Part shown: positions 16,135 through 23,063 of the stretch, piece after piece
Layout of the letters: each line of letters starts with the position of its first letter
How positions within the stretch are numbered: position 1 is the stretch's first letter
Notes under the pieces: model-generated
What the model saw: the letters and a program-made list of their open reading frames with translations, nothing else
Told to the model about the DNA's origin: nothing
Database searches by the model: none
Program-made: the position numbers and the translations under genes
NCBI GenBank assembly: GCA_900547765.1
Contig: URIA01000026.1
Location: 1-30,034, forward strand
Direction: 5' to 3'
Origin: an uncultured Collinsella sp.
GTDB lineage: Bacteria > Actinomycetota > Coriobacteriia > Coriobacteriales > Coriobacteriaceae
DNA: 30,034 nucleotides

Positions 16135-17072
16135 TGGTTTCTCCCGGGGCAGGTCTTTCCGCCGTTGCGATCGTCGGTCCGACGGCGGTTGGTAAGAGTG
16201 ATGTTGCCGACCGTTTGGCAGCTCGTCTTTCGTCCGAAGTGCTGTCGTGCGATGCGATGCAAATCTATCGCGGCATGGACATCGGTACCGCAAAGATGGC
16301 GCCCGATGAGTGCACGGCGCCGCTGCGTCTCGTCGACATTGTAGAGCCGGGTGCGGCATATTCTGCTGCGCTTTATCAGGCCGACGCTCGCGCGCATGTT
16401 GAACGTCTCCTTGGTTCGGGTTGCCTGCCGGTTTTTTGCGGAGGTACGGGGCTGTATCTCAAGGCCGCCCTCGATGAGATGGACTTTCCCTCGGGTGAAC
16501 TTGAGGACGATCGCCGTGCGGGCTATCAGGAGCTTGCCGAGCGTATTGGCGAGGAAGAACTGCATGCCCTGCTTGCCGAGCGCGATCCAGAATCGGCTGC
16601 TGTTATTCATCCCCATAACGTGCGCCGTGTGATTCGTGCGCTCGAGATGCATGATGATGGTATCTCTTATGCACAGCAAAAAAGTCAGTTTAGTGTTCCG
16701 CGCGAGCATTATCATGCCCTATGGTTTGGTCTGTCGCGTAATCGCGAGGCGCTCTACGAGCGCATTAATCTGCGCGTCGATCTGATGTTTGAGCAGGGTC
16801 TTGTCGATGAGGTCCGCGGTCTTATGGCCCAGGGTCTGGGAGATGCCCTGACGTCGATGCAGGCAATTGGCTATAAAGAGATCATTGATGCTTTCAATGG
16901 CGTGATGAGCATGGATGAGGCCCGCGAACTCATTAAGATGCGTTCGCGTCGTTATGCCAAGCGTCAGCTTTCGTGGTTTAAGCGCGATGACCGTATCGTG
17001 TGGTTTGATATGGATGAATGTACGATCGATGAGGTCGTTGAGGATATCCTGCATCGTATTGAGGCTGCCTAA
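16134..17072 (+). CDS. miaA: tRNA dimethylallyltransferase MiaA
   Basis: MiaA transfers dimethylallyl from its diphosphate to A37 of tRNAs reading UNN codons. The 312-residue protein has the P-loop GPTAVGKS at 15-22, then SCDAMQIYRGMDIGTAK, VFCGGTGLYLKAAL (where VGGTGLY is typical), HPHNVRRVIRALE, and a C-terminal KRQLSWFKRD. The ATG overlaps the miaB stop codon (TAATG) and the gene's own stop overlaps the hflX start in the same way, so the three genes form a tightly coupled operon. Confidence 0.95.
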   Translation: MVSPGAGLSAVAIVGPTAVGKSDVADRLAARLSSEVLSCDAMQIYRGMDIGTAKMAPDECTAPLRLVDIVEPGAAYSAALYQADARAHVERLLGSGCLPVFCGGTGLYLKAALDEMDFPSGELEDDRRAGYQELAERIGEEELHALLAERDPESAAVIHPHNVRRVIRALEMHDDGISYAQQKSQFSVPREHYHALWFGLSRNREALYERINLRVDLMFEQGLVDEVRGLMAQGLGDALTSMQAIGYKEIIDAFNGVMSMDEARELIKMRSRRYAKRQLSWFKRDDRIVWFDMDECTIDEVVEDILHRIEAA

Positions 17073-18361
17073 TGGCCCGTTTCCCCCTTGTTCCCACGGC
17101 ACCCGAGCCCGAGCGTGCCATTTTAGTTGGTGTTGAGTGGCGCGACAATGCATGGCCGCTCGATCGCTCGCTTGATGAGCTGGAGCGTCTTGCCCACACA
17201 GCTGGTGCCCGGTGCGTGGCACGCTTGTCGCAGCGTTTGGTAAAGCCGTATCCTAAATCGTTTATCGGTTCCGGTAAGGTTGAAGAGCTGTACGGCCTGG
17301 TGCATCGCATGGATGCCGATGTCGTTATTTTTGACGACGACCTGACCCCCTCGCAGCAATCCTATTTGGAGAAAGCCGTGGGCGAGCCGGTAAAGATTAT
17401 CGATCGTACAGCACTGATCCTGGATATCTTTGGCCTGCATGCTCAGACGCGTGAGGGACGCCTGCAGGTACAGCTGGCACAGCTTCAATATTTGTTGCCT
17501 CGCCTGCGTGGCATGTGGAGCCATCTCGCCAAGGAGCAGACGCGCGGCGGCATCGGCTCACGTTTTGGTCAGGGCGAAAGTCAGCTCGAGGTCGACCGTC
17601 GCCTCATTCGTAATAAGATCGCTGCGCTTCGTCGTGAGCTCAAGCAGGTTGAACAGCGTCGCGATGTTCAATCCAAGAGTCGCATTGAGTCACCGGCGTT
17701 TCGCGTCGCGTTAGCCGGTTATACCAATGCCGGTAAATCGACGTTACTCAATCGTCTGACCGGCTCTACGGTACTTTCGCAGGACAAGCTGTTTGCTACG
17801 CTCGACCCGACGACGCGTTCGTATCGTCTGCCCGGCGGTCGCGGCATGACGATTACCGATACCGTCGGCTTTATTCAAAAGCTGCCCCATGGTCTGGTCG
17901 ATGCCTTTAAATCGACGCTGTCCGAGGTTTTGGGTGCCGATCTAATTCTCAAAGTCGTAGATGCGTCTGACGAGGACTATGAGCGGCAGCTGGAGGCTGT
18001 CGACCGCGTGCTTGATGAGATCGGCGCCGGAGAGCGTTTAACGCTGACCGTATTCAATAAAATCGATCTTCTCGATAGCGTCGATCGATTGAGTTTCCGT
18101 CGTCGCTATCCGGAGGCCGTTCTGTTCTCGGCCCAAACGGGCGAGGGGCTCGACGATCTCGTCGACCGGATTGCTCGCGAGGCAGCTGCCACCGATGTGT
18201 TGCTCTCCGCTGATATCCCGTATCGTGAGGGCGCTCTCATCACGCTGGTGCATGAGCAGGGAACCCTTCTGCATGAGGAATATCTCGAGGACGGCGTTCG
18301 CATTGTGGCGAAGTTGCCGGCTCGTATTGCACCGCGGCTCGAGCGTTATCGCACCGAGTAG
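17072..18361 (+). CDS. hflX: GTPase HflX
   Basis: HflX is a ribosome-associated GTPase that rescues or splits stalled 70S ribosomes under stress. The 429-residue protein has the N-terminal HflX domain with KPYPKSFIGSGKVEEL and FDDDLTPSQ, and the glycine-rich linker ending TRGGIGSRFGQGESQLE with a helix of RxxI repeats. The G domain follows, with G1 GYTNAGKS at 216-223, G3 DTVGF and G4 NKID. It is coupled to miaA by a 1-nt overlap; miaA and hflX are also neighbours in enterobacteria. Its last 16 bp overlap the 3' end of the opposing acyltransferase gene. Confidence 0.95.
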   Translation: MARFPLVPTAPEPERAILVGVEWRDNAWPLDRSLDELERLAHTAGARCVARLSQRLVKPYPKSFIGSGKVEELYGLVHRMDADVVIFDDDLTPSQQSYLEKAVGEPVKIIDRTALILDIFGLHAQTREGRLQVQLAQLQYLLPRLRGMWSHLAKEQTRGGIGSRFGQGESQLEVDRRLIRNKIAALRRELKQVEQRRDVQSKSRIESPAFRVALAGYTNAGKSTLLNRLTGSTVLSQDKLFATLDPTTRSYRLPGGRGMTITDTVGFIQKLPHGLVDAFKSTLSEVLGADLILKVVDASDEDYERQLEAVDRVLDEIGAGERLTLTVFNKIDLLDSVDRLSFRRRYPEAVLFSAQTGEGLDDLVDRIAREAAATDVLLSADIPYREGALITLVHEQGTLLHEEYLEDGVRIVAKLPARIAPRLERYRTE

Positions 18362-19050
18362 ACGAGCTCCAAAATGCCCAGAATGATGGGCTGATGCAGC
18401 AGATAAAAGGGGAGAGCGTGACGTCCAAGGCTGGCGAGCGCCGGCAGGGGGTTGGCGTAGGCCCAGCTAGGGACGGTCTTATCGATTCCCTGCGCTATGT
18501 GTGCGGCGAAGTATCCTGCAAGATACATAAAGATAAACGGGATGATGGGGTAGTAATCACCTGAGATAAACCCAGGGCTCGGAAATCCCAGCCACGCCAG
18601 GTAGGGGACAGGGTAGATCGTTTTGGGGATGCTCCAGGTGATTGCGAACAACATAAGGCATAGGGGCATGCCCCATCTCGCCGTTATCTTCTTAAGGACG
18701 GGATCGGTCAACGCTACGATGCCGGTGCATGCGGCCATGCAGTAGATGATGCCAAAATTAACCGAATCGTCGACTGAGACAAGTGTTGTTGCCAACCAGA
18801 CAACGAGTGCTGCTAAGGCGTATTTGGCGGCACGTTTGATATTGTTGCGCGAAAGGGTGCACATCCAACCGGCGATAAACAAAAATACCCAGCTGATGCT
18901 GGCGCGCCAGATGTCTTGAAAGACTGACTGGGTAAACCAGGGCATATCCCAGCCGTACAGGTAGGCGAGATCATAGCAAGCGTGAAAACCTGCCATAGAA
19001 ATCATCGTAAACCCGCGGACGGTATCAAATATGGTTATGCGTTTTTGCAT
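18346..19050 (-). CDS. Membrane protein with HGSNAT-type acyltransferase domain (DUF1624)
   Basis: The 234-residue polytopic membrane protein has about six or seven hydrophobic helices and begins MQKRITIFDTVRGFTMISM, then GFHACYDLAYLYG. The family includes heparan-alpha-glucosaminide N-acetyltransferase and bacterial acyltransferases thought to move acyl groups onto sugars across the membrane; His23 fits the conserved histidine. The substrate is unknown. Its ATG overlaps the lexA stop (TAATG on the minus strand), so it is probably in the lexA transcript and thus SOS-regulated. Its 3' end overlaps that of hflX by 16 bp, with no room for a terminator between them. Confidence 0.8.
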   Translation of the reverse strand: MQKRITIFDTVRGFTMISMAGFHACYDLAYLYGWDMPWFTQSVFQDIWRASISWVFLFIAGWMCTLSRNNIKRAAKYALAALVVWLATTLVSVDDSVNFGIIYCMAACTGIVALTDPVLKKITARWGMPLCLMLFAITWSIPKTIYPVPYLAWLGFPSPGFISGDYYPIIPFIFMYLAGYFAAHIAQGIDKTVPSWAYANPLPALASLGRHALPFYLLHQPIILGILELVYSVR

Positions 19051-19694
19051 TACGAGAACCGGCGCATCAAGCCGACGACTTTGCCCAGGATAACGGGATT
19101 CGTTGCATAGATAGGTTCCATGGTGTCGTTCTCGGGCTGCAAGCGCACACGCCCCTGCTCCTTGTAGAACGTCTTGACGGTCGCCGAACCATCAATCATG
19201 GCCACGACAATTTCTCCGTTCATGGCACTCTTTTGTTCACGGACGATGATGTAATCGCCATTGAAGATGCCGACATTGATCATTGAGCTCCCATGCACCT
19301 CAAGGATAAAGGAACCCTGATCAGTGGCGATTTCGGTCGGGATAGTAAACGTGTCTTCGATATTCTGCTCGGCCAGAATGGGAATCCCAGCCGCGACGCG
19401 GCCAACGAGCGGTAGCGAGACCGTTCCGCGAGGTGCGGTGGGCTCGTCAGATTTAGAAATTGAGACAGAGGAACCATCCTCGTTAAAGAGTTCCAGGGCG
19501 CGCGGTTTGGTGGCATCGCGCTTGAGTAGCCCGCGCGCCTCCAGGGCAGAGAGATGGGCGTGCACGGTGCTGGGGGAGGAAAGGCCCACGGCAGAAGCCA
19601 TCTCGCGCACGCTGGGCGGATAACCCTTCTCCTGCTGATATTCCTTGATGAAGTCGTAAATTTGCTGCTGACGCTTGGTAATTTTGCGAGCCAT
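19050..19694 (-). CDS. lexA: SOS repressor LexA
   Basis: LexA represses SOS genes and cleaves itself when stimulated by RecA filaments. The 214-residue protein has an N-terminal winged helix-turn-helix (about 1-65; PPSVREMASAVGLSSPSTVHAHL). The Ala102-Gly103 cleavage site is in VAAGIPILAEQ, and the catalytic pair is Ser137 (HGSSM) and Lys174 (ATVKTF). The ATG at 19694 has AGAGGA about seven bases upstream. A longer in-frame start would place coding sequence across the LexA boxes and is rejected. Three near-consensus SOS boxes lie upstream, so autoregulation is expected. Confidence 0.96.
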   Translation of the reverse strand: MARKITKRQQQIYDFIKEYQQEKGYPPSVREMASAVGLSSPSTVHAHLSALEARGLLKRDATKPRALELFNEDGSSVSISKSDEPTAPRGTVSLPLVGRVAAGIPILAEQNIEDTFTIPTEIATDQGSFILEVHGSSMINVGIFNGDYIIVREQKSAMNGEIVVAMIDGSATVKTFYKEQGRVRLQPENDTMEPIYATNPVILGKVVGLMRRFS

Positions 19695-19717
19695 CAGGGC
19701 ATCCTCTCTACCCATGT

Positions 19718-19731
19718 CAAACAAATGTTCG
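19718..19731. promoter_or_regulatory. LexA box 1 of the lexA/yneA-like intergenic region
   Basis: CAAACAAATGTTCG differs from CGAAC-N4-GTTCG at one position. It is the box nearest lexA, 24 bp upstream of its ATG. Confidence 0.75.
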
Positions 19732-19739
19732 AATTTTGC

Positions 19740-19767
19740 TTGACAGGAACAACTGTTCGAAGATAAT
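19740..19767 (+). promoter_or_regulatory. Promoter of the yneA-like gene
   Basis: A perfect -35 TTGACA (19740-19745) and -10 GATAAT (19762-19767, 5 of 6) are separated by 16 bp. The second LexA box fills the spacer completely, the same architecture as the recA promoter. Confidence 0.82.
19746..19759. promoter_or_regulatory. LexA box 2 of the lexA/yneA-like intergenic region
   Basis: GGAACAACTGTTCG differs from the consensus at the first base only. It begins at the base after the -35 of the rightward promoter, 28 bp from box 1. Confidence 0.85.
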
Positions 19768-19773
19768 AATAAC

Positions 19774-19787
19774 CGAACATTCGTTCT
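19774..19787. promoter_or_regulatory. LexA box 3 of the lexA/yneA-like intergenic region
   Basis: CGAACATTCGTTCT differs from the consensus at the last base only. It lies exactly 28 bp from box 2, just downstream of the rightward -10, where it would cover the transcription start. Confidence 0.85.
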
Positions 19788-19857
19788 CGCGCTAGACATT
19801 TTTGTCCGCGCGGCTTGATAAAACTGTTCTCAGCAAAACACGCGAGAGGAGAACATG

Positions 19858-20307
19858 ATGAACGTAACGAATATGGTCCAGGGAAACCTCGCCCTTAAGC
19901 TCGAGACGCCTGCAGAACCCACTTTTACGGTTGTTCAGGGTGGCCGCTCCGGCTTTCAGCCTTTGACCGTAAAGCCCGCGCGCAATCAGCAGGCTGTAGT
20001 CGCGCCGGCCCGCGTTGCCCTGAAGGTTCCGACGATTGTCGCCGTCGCCGTTGCGCTTACGCTCTTCTTTGTCCTCGCTATGTCGGTCTTTAGCGCTCGT
20101 CACGCCGCGTATGCCGAGTCCGTTTCCAACATTACCTACGGGACCATTCGCGTTCAGCCTGGCGATTCTCTTTGGTCGCTTGCCGAAGAATATCCAATCG
20201 AAGGCCTTTCCACGCAAGAGACTTCCGACATGATCCGTAGCGTCAATCATCTGGAGCATGGTTCGCTCGCCGCCGGTGCGCATCTTAAGGTTCCTGCTCG
20301 TTCGTAA
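19858..20307 (+). CDS. LysM-domain single-pass membrane protein, probable YneA-like SOS division inhibitor
   Basis: The 149-residue protein has a cytoplasmic N-terminus of about 56 residues, one transmembrane helix (about 57-79), and a C-terminal extracytoplasmic LysM domain (about 96-147) with VQPGDSLWSLAEEY. Bacillus YneA has a TM segment plus LysM and is divergent from lexA, and it blocks cell division during SOS. Here the same gene position, topology and LexA-boxed promoter are seen, so the same role is inferred. The sequence itself is too divergent for me to be sure, and the N-terminal cytoplasmic tail is longer than in YneA. Two adjacent ATGs exist (19855, 19858); the ribosome site AGGAG favours the second. 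Confidence 0.75.
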   Translation: MNVTNMVQGNLALKLETPAEPTFTVVQGGRSGFQPLTVKPARNQQAVVAPARVALKVPTIVAVAVALTLFFVLAMSVFSARHAAYAESVSNITYGTIRVQPGDSLWSLAEEYPIEGLSTQETSDMIRSVNHLEHGSLAAGAHLKVPARS

Positions 20308-20320
20308 TCATTATCGCGCT

Positions 20321-20364
20321 GCGCATGGTACCCTTGTTATCGTTTAAGAGGAGGTACCATGCGC
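20321..20364 (+). promoter_or_regulatory. 12-bp hairpin enclosing the nrdR ribosome site and start codon
   Basis: GCGCATGGTACC (20321-20332) and GGTACCATGCGC (20353-20364) are perfect inverted repeats separated by 20 nt. The ATG of nrdR (20359) and the end of its AGGAGG site are in the right arm, with the rest of the site in the loop. In RNA this would hide the start codon. Confidence 0.6.
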
Positions 20365-20802
20365 TGTCCCAAATGCGGCAAGGCACATACCCGCGTCGTT
20401 GATTCCCGTATGCAGGAGTCAAATAACACCATTAAGCGCCGTCGCGAATGTTGCTCGTGTAACTACCGCTTTACAACGTTTGAGCGATGCGAGGACCCTA
20501 TCGAGGTCATTAAGTCAGATGGAACTAAGCAGCGGTTCGATCGCAATAAGCTTCTTGTCGGCTTGATGCGCGCCACCATCAAGCGCGATATCGACACTAA
20601 GAAGCTCAATGAGATTATCGATGACATCGAGGTCGAGCTTCGCTCTCGCACGCTGACGGCCGTCACGTCCCATGAGTTGGGTGACATGGTGCTCAAGCGC
20701 TTGGCCAAGATCGACAAGGTTGCGTACATCCGTTTTGCCTCGGTCTACCGCGATTTCAAAGACGTCGATGAGTTTCTGCAAGAGCTCGACAAGCTAAGGT
20801 GA
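20359..20802 (+). CDS. nrdR: Transcriptional repressor NrdR
   Basis: NrdR senses ATP/dATP and represses ribonucleotide reductase genes. The 147-residue protein has an N-terminal zinc ribbon (Cys3, Cys6, Cys31, Cys34) with the basic KRRREC stretch, then an ATP-cone domain (about 49-139) with IKSDGTKQRFDRNKL. Length is as usual for the family. A strong AGGAGG precedes the ATG, but the start codon is in a perfect hairpin. dut follows after 4 nt, so two genes of deoxynucleotide control are paired. Confidence 0.96.
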   Translation: MRCPKCGKAHTRVVDSRMQESNNTIKRRRECCSCNYRFTTFERCEDPIEVIKSDGTKQRFDRNKLLVGLMRATIKRDIDTKKLNEIIDDIEVELRSRTLTAVTSHELGDMVLKRLAKIDKVAYIRFASVYRDFKDVDEFLQELDKLR

Positions 20803-20806
20803 TTCC

Positions 20807-21250
20807 ATGTCCAACATTACCGTCAACATAAAGCGTCTCGATCCCACCGTTGAGCTTCCCAAATACGCCCATCCCACTGATGCCGGCTTGGATTTGCGCT
20901 CCAACGAGGACTGCGTCCTGAAGCCCTTCGAACGCCGTCTGGTCTCTACGGGGCTGGCCATCGCCCTGCCCGATGGCTACGCCGGCTTCGTCCAGCCCCG
21001 CAGCGGCTTGGCCATCAAGCAGGGCCTGTCTATAGTCAACACGCCGGGCCTCATCGACGCCCACTACCGAGGAGAACTCAAGGTTATCCTCATCAACCTG
21101 GATCCCACCAACGACATCCAAATCAACAAAGGCGACCGCATAGCCCAACTCGTCATCCAAGAAGTCCCCACGGTCAATCTCATAGAAGTAGAAGAACTAG
21201 ACGAAACCGACCGAGGCAAAGGAGGCTTCGGCTCCAGCGGCATCGCCTAG
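20807..21250 (+). CDS. dut: Deoxyuridine 5'-triphosphate nucleotidohydrolase (dUTPase)
   Basis: Dut hydrolyses dUTP to dUMP, preventing uracil misincorporation. The 147-residue trimeric-type protein has HPTDAGLDL (motif 1), PRSGLA (motif 2), GLIDAHYRGE (motif 3), GDRIAQLVI (motif 4) and RGKGGFGSSG (motif 5), so it looks complete. Codon use changes markedly in the last 45 or so codons. There the gene prefers GAA, CAA, AAA, ATA and GTA, whereas the first two-thirds and the neighbours prefer GAG, CAG and AAG. A long palindromic element starts 15 nt after the stop. Confidence 0.95.
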   Translation: MSNITVNIKRLDPTVELPKYAHPTDAGLDLRSNEDCVLKPFERRLVSTGLAIALPDGYAGFVQPRSGLAIKQGLSIVNTPGLIDAHYRGELKVILINLDPTNDIQINKGDRIAQLVIQEVPTVNLIEVEELDETDRGKGGFGSSGIA

Positions 21251-21265
21251 GGCGCTCGTATCCCT

Positions 21266-21368
21266 CCCGCCCGCCTCTCGCACATATCATTCCATGCTCA
21301 AACATTCTCGCTTCGCTTCGCTCGCTGCGAAACTGCGCGTGGAACGATATGTGAGAGAGGCGGGCGGG
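21266..21368. repeat. Long stem-loop element A (after dut)
   Basis: Arms of 29 nt (21266-21294 and 21340-21368) pair with two mismatches around a 45-nt loop that begins TGCTCAAACATTCTCGC and ends TGCGAAACTGCGCG. The loop and inner stem recur in inverted orientation in element B; the outer, GC-rich stem does not. There is no T-run typical of an intrinsic terminator. The element begins 15 nt after the dut stop. Confidence 0.9.
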
Positions 21369-21409
21369 CGGCTACTCGCTTGAAAGCAATAATAAATCTT
21401 TTTGATATT

Positions 21410-21446
21410 CCGCTGCGGCAAAGGAACAATCCCTTTGCCGCAGCGG
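21410..21446. repeat. Perfect 15-bp hairpin C between the two elements
   Basis: CCGCTGCGGCAAAGG and CCTTTGCCGCAGCGG flank the 7-nt loop AACAATC. Neither strand shows a T-run immediately after the stem. It lies midway between dut and the convergent glycosyltransferase gene, in the 393-bp stretch (21251-21643) for which I see no gene. Confidence 0.85.
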
Positions 21447-21526
21447 CTAACTGCATTTAGTTACTTTGGTTTGCCTTTGCAGCTTCTAATAGGGGGATCC
21501 GGCGCAGCTGGTGGTGCGTAAACGCA

Positions 21527-21630
21527 GCTGACCGGCCCGACCCGCCTATATATCGTCCCACGCGCAGTTTCGCAGCGAAGCGAGAATGTTTGAGCATGGG
21601 ATGATATATAGGCGGGTCGGGCCGGTCAGC
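21527..21630. repeat. Long stem-loop element B (after the glycosyltransferase)
   Basis: Arms of 34 nt (21527-21560 and 21597-21630) pair with a single mismatch around a 36-nt loop. On the minus strand the loop is identical to that of element A except for 9 nt (TCGCTCGCT) missing. On that strand the element begins 13 nt after the glycosyltransferase stop, the same relation as element A has to dut. Confidence 0.9.
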
Positions 21631-21643
21631 GGACAGTAAATCA

Positions 21644-22945
21644 CTACCTGATATGCGCAGGCTTGCCGCCCCAGTAGAAGCGGCAGAAGGCTCGTTTGCG
21701 CTTTTGGGGTTTGCCTACGAGTTCCATGGTTGCGATGGCTATGTCTTCGGCTGCGTGGGGGCGGCGTAGTACTTCGCCGTTGATGAGTAGCGCTTTGAGT
21801 GATTCGGGATGGTCGTGCAAGTGACGTAGGGTAACGATGAGTTCTCGTGCCGTGGTGACGTGCATGCTGGCGCCCATGCCGGTGAGCATCGTGGTGTTGG
21901 CCTTTTCCTGGCCGTATGATTTGCCCAGCAGGATCATCGGCAGATGTGCGCATAGGCACTCGGTGACGGTGAGTCCGCCCGATTTGAGAATTGCCAGGTC
22001 GCAGCCGTGCATGAGGGCCGCCATGTCGTCGACATAGTCCAGCACCGTGACATTTTCGAGCTTCATGGCATCGAAGAGCGTCTTGAGGCGGGCGGCGTAT
22101 TCCTTATCCTTGCCCGGCAAAAAGACAAAGTGCATGTCTTCGAAGCTGCGTAGGAAGGGGAGGGTGCGGTCCATCTCCGCGCGAAAGCGAACGTACGGTT
22201 GAGGCAAGCTGGCACCGGCCATTACCAGCACGACGGTCTTGTCGGTGGGGAGGTTGAACTTAGCTAGCTCTTCCTCGCGATCGTAATCCGTGTCGAATCC
22301 GGCGCGAATAGGAATGCCGGTAATGCGAATCTTTGTCTCGAGCACCTCGCGCGGACGCAGCGTTTCGGCCATAAATTCGTTGGCAACACAGAATAAATCG
22401 GTGTCCTTGTGGGGCCACCATCCCTCGACTTCGTAGTCGGTCGGTACGCAGATGACCGGATAATCGATACCCGTAATTACGCGGGCGCCCACGGCAACAT
22501 TGGCTGCTGTGATGTGCGTTGCAACCACGGCTATGGGCCTGCGGCTACGAATATATTCGTTGAAGGCGGGGAACATAATACGCGACCATGCCGTTCCGCC
22601 ACCCCAGAGAAGATGTCCCGTAAGCGTATATCGCCAGGTCAGGTCGTAAATGGGGCGCGTGGCTCCCGTAAAAGAAGCCGCGGTCTTATTGCCGTCGAAT
22701 TTAATACGTCCAAAATCAAGGATATCGAGCACTTCAATCTCAATATCCTCGGGGATGCCATTGGTGCCGCGGATGAGGTCGAATGCCTGCGCTATCGCAT
22801 TTGCGGCGGCCTTGTGGCCCGAGCCAACGGAGGCGTGCACGATGGTCACGAGAGGTTTTTGCTGAGCCAGGAGCGTGGTTTGCTCCGATTGGGGAGTGCT
22901 GTGCGTGAGCAGGGGAGCGTCGTCACTCGTCTGCGCCTGGTCCAT
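21644..22945 (-). CDS. MGDG synthase/UgtP-like glycosyltransferase (GT28)
   Basis: The family transfers a sugar from a UDP-sugar to diacylglycerol at the inner face of the membrane, making glycolipids. The 433-residue protein has the MGDG-synthase N-terminal domain motif ASVGSGHKAAANAI (GSGH at 41-44), a middle segment with VPTDYEVEGWW, and a GT-B C-terminal domain with VLVMAGA and the UDP-sugar-binding stretch LKSGGLTVTEC. It is UgtP-like; the sugar, acceptor and processivity cannot be read from the sequence. The ATG at 22945 follows GGGGAG at six bases; an in-frame ATG at 22984 lacks a ribosome site. It is divergent from trxB and convergent with dut. Confidence 0.85.
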   Translation of the reverse strand: MDQAQTSDDAPLLTHSTPQSEQTTLLAQQKPLVTIVHASVGSGHKAAANAIAQAFDLIRGTNGIPEDIEIEVLDILDFGRIKFDGNKTAASFTGATRPIYDLTWRYTLTGHLLWGGGTAWSRIMFPAFNEYIRSRRPIAVVATHITAANVAVGARVITGIDYPVICVPTDYEVEGWWPHKDTDLFCVANEFMAETLRPREVLETKIRITGIPIRAGFDTDYDREEELAKFNLPTDKTVVLVMAGASLPQPYVRFRAEMDRTLPFLRSFEDMHFVFLPGKDKEYAARLKTLFDAMKLENVTVLDYVDDMAALMHGCDLAILKSGGLTVTECLCAHLPMILLGKSYGQEKANTTMLTGMGASMHVTTARELIVTLRHLHDHPESLKALLINGEVLRRPHAAEDIAIATMELVGKPQKRKRAFCRFYWGGKPAHIR

Positions 22946-23063
22946 CGATAACTCCCCTTCAGCTTTGTAATACGGTTTTATCATTGTAGTGCATGAGTGT
23001 CACGTTCACGTAAATTTGGGTACGAGCGCAAAGAACGACAACGTTTCGACGAAAGGACGCTTC

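Noticed and set aside
19829..19837. Fourth LexA half-site (ACTGTTCTC) near the yneA-like start
   Set aside because: Only the GTTC half is present; the left half does not match CGAAC at the right distance.
21546..21959. Minus-strand frame overlapping the glycosyltransferase end and element B
   Set aside because: Out of frame with the real gene, and its composition follows the palindrome; no domain is seen.
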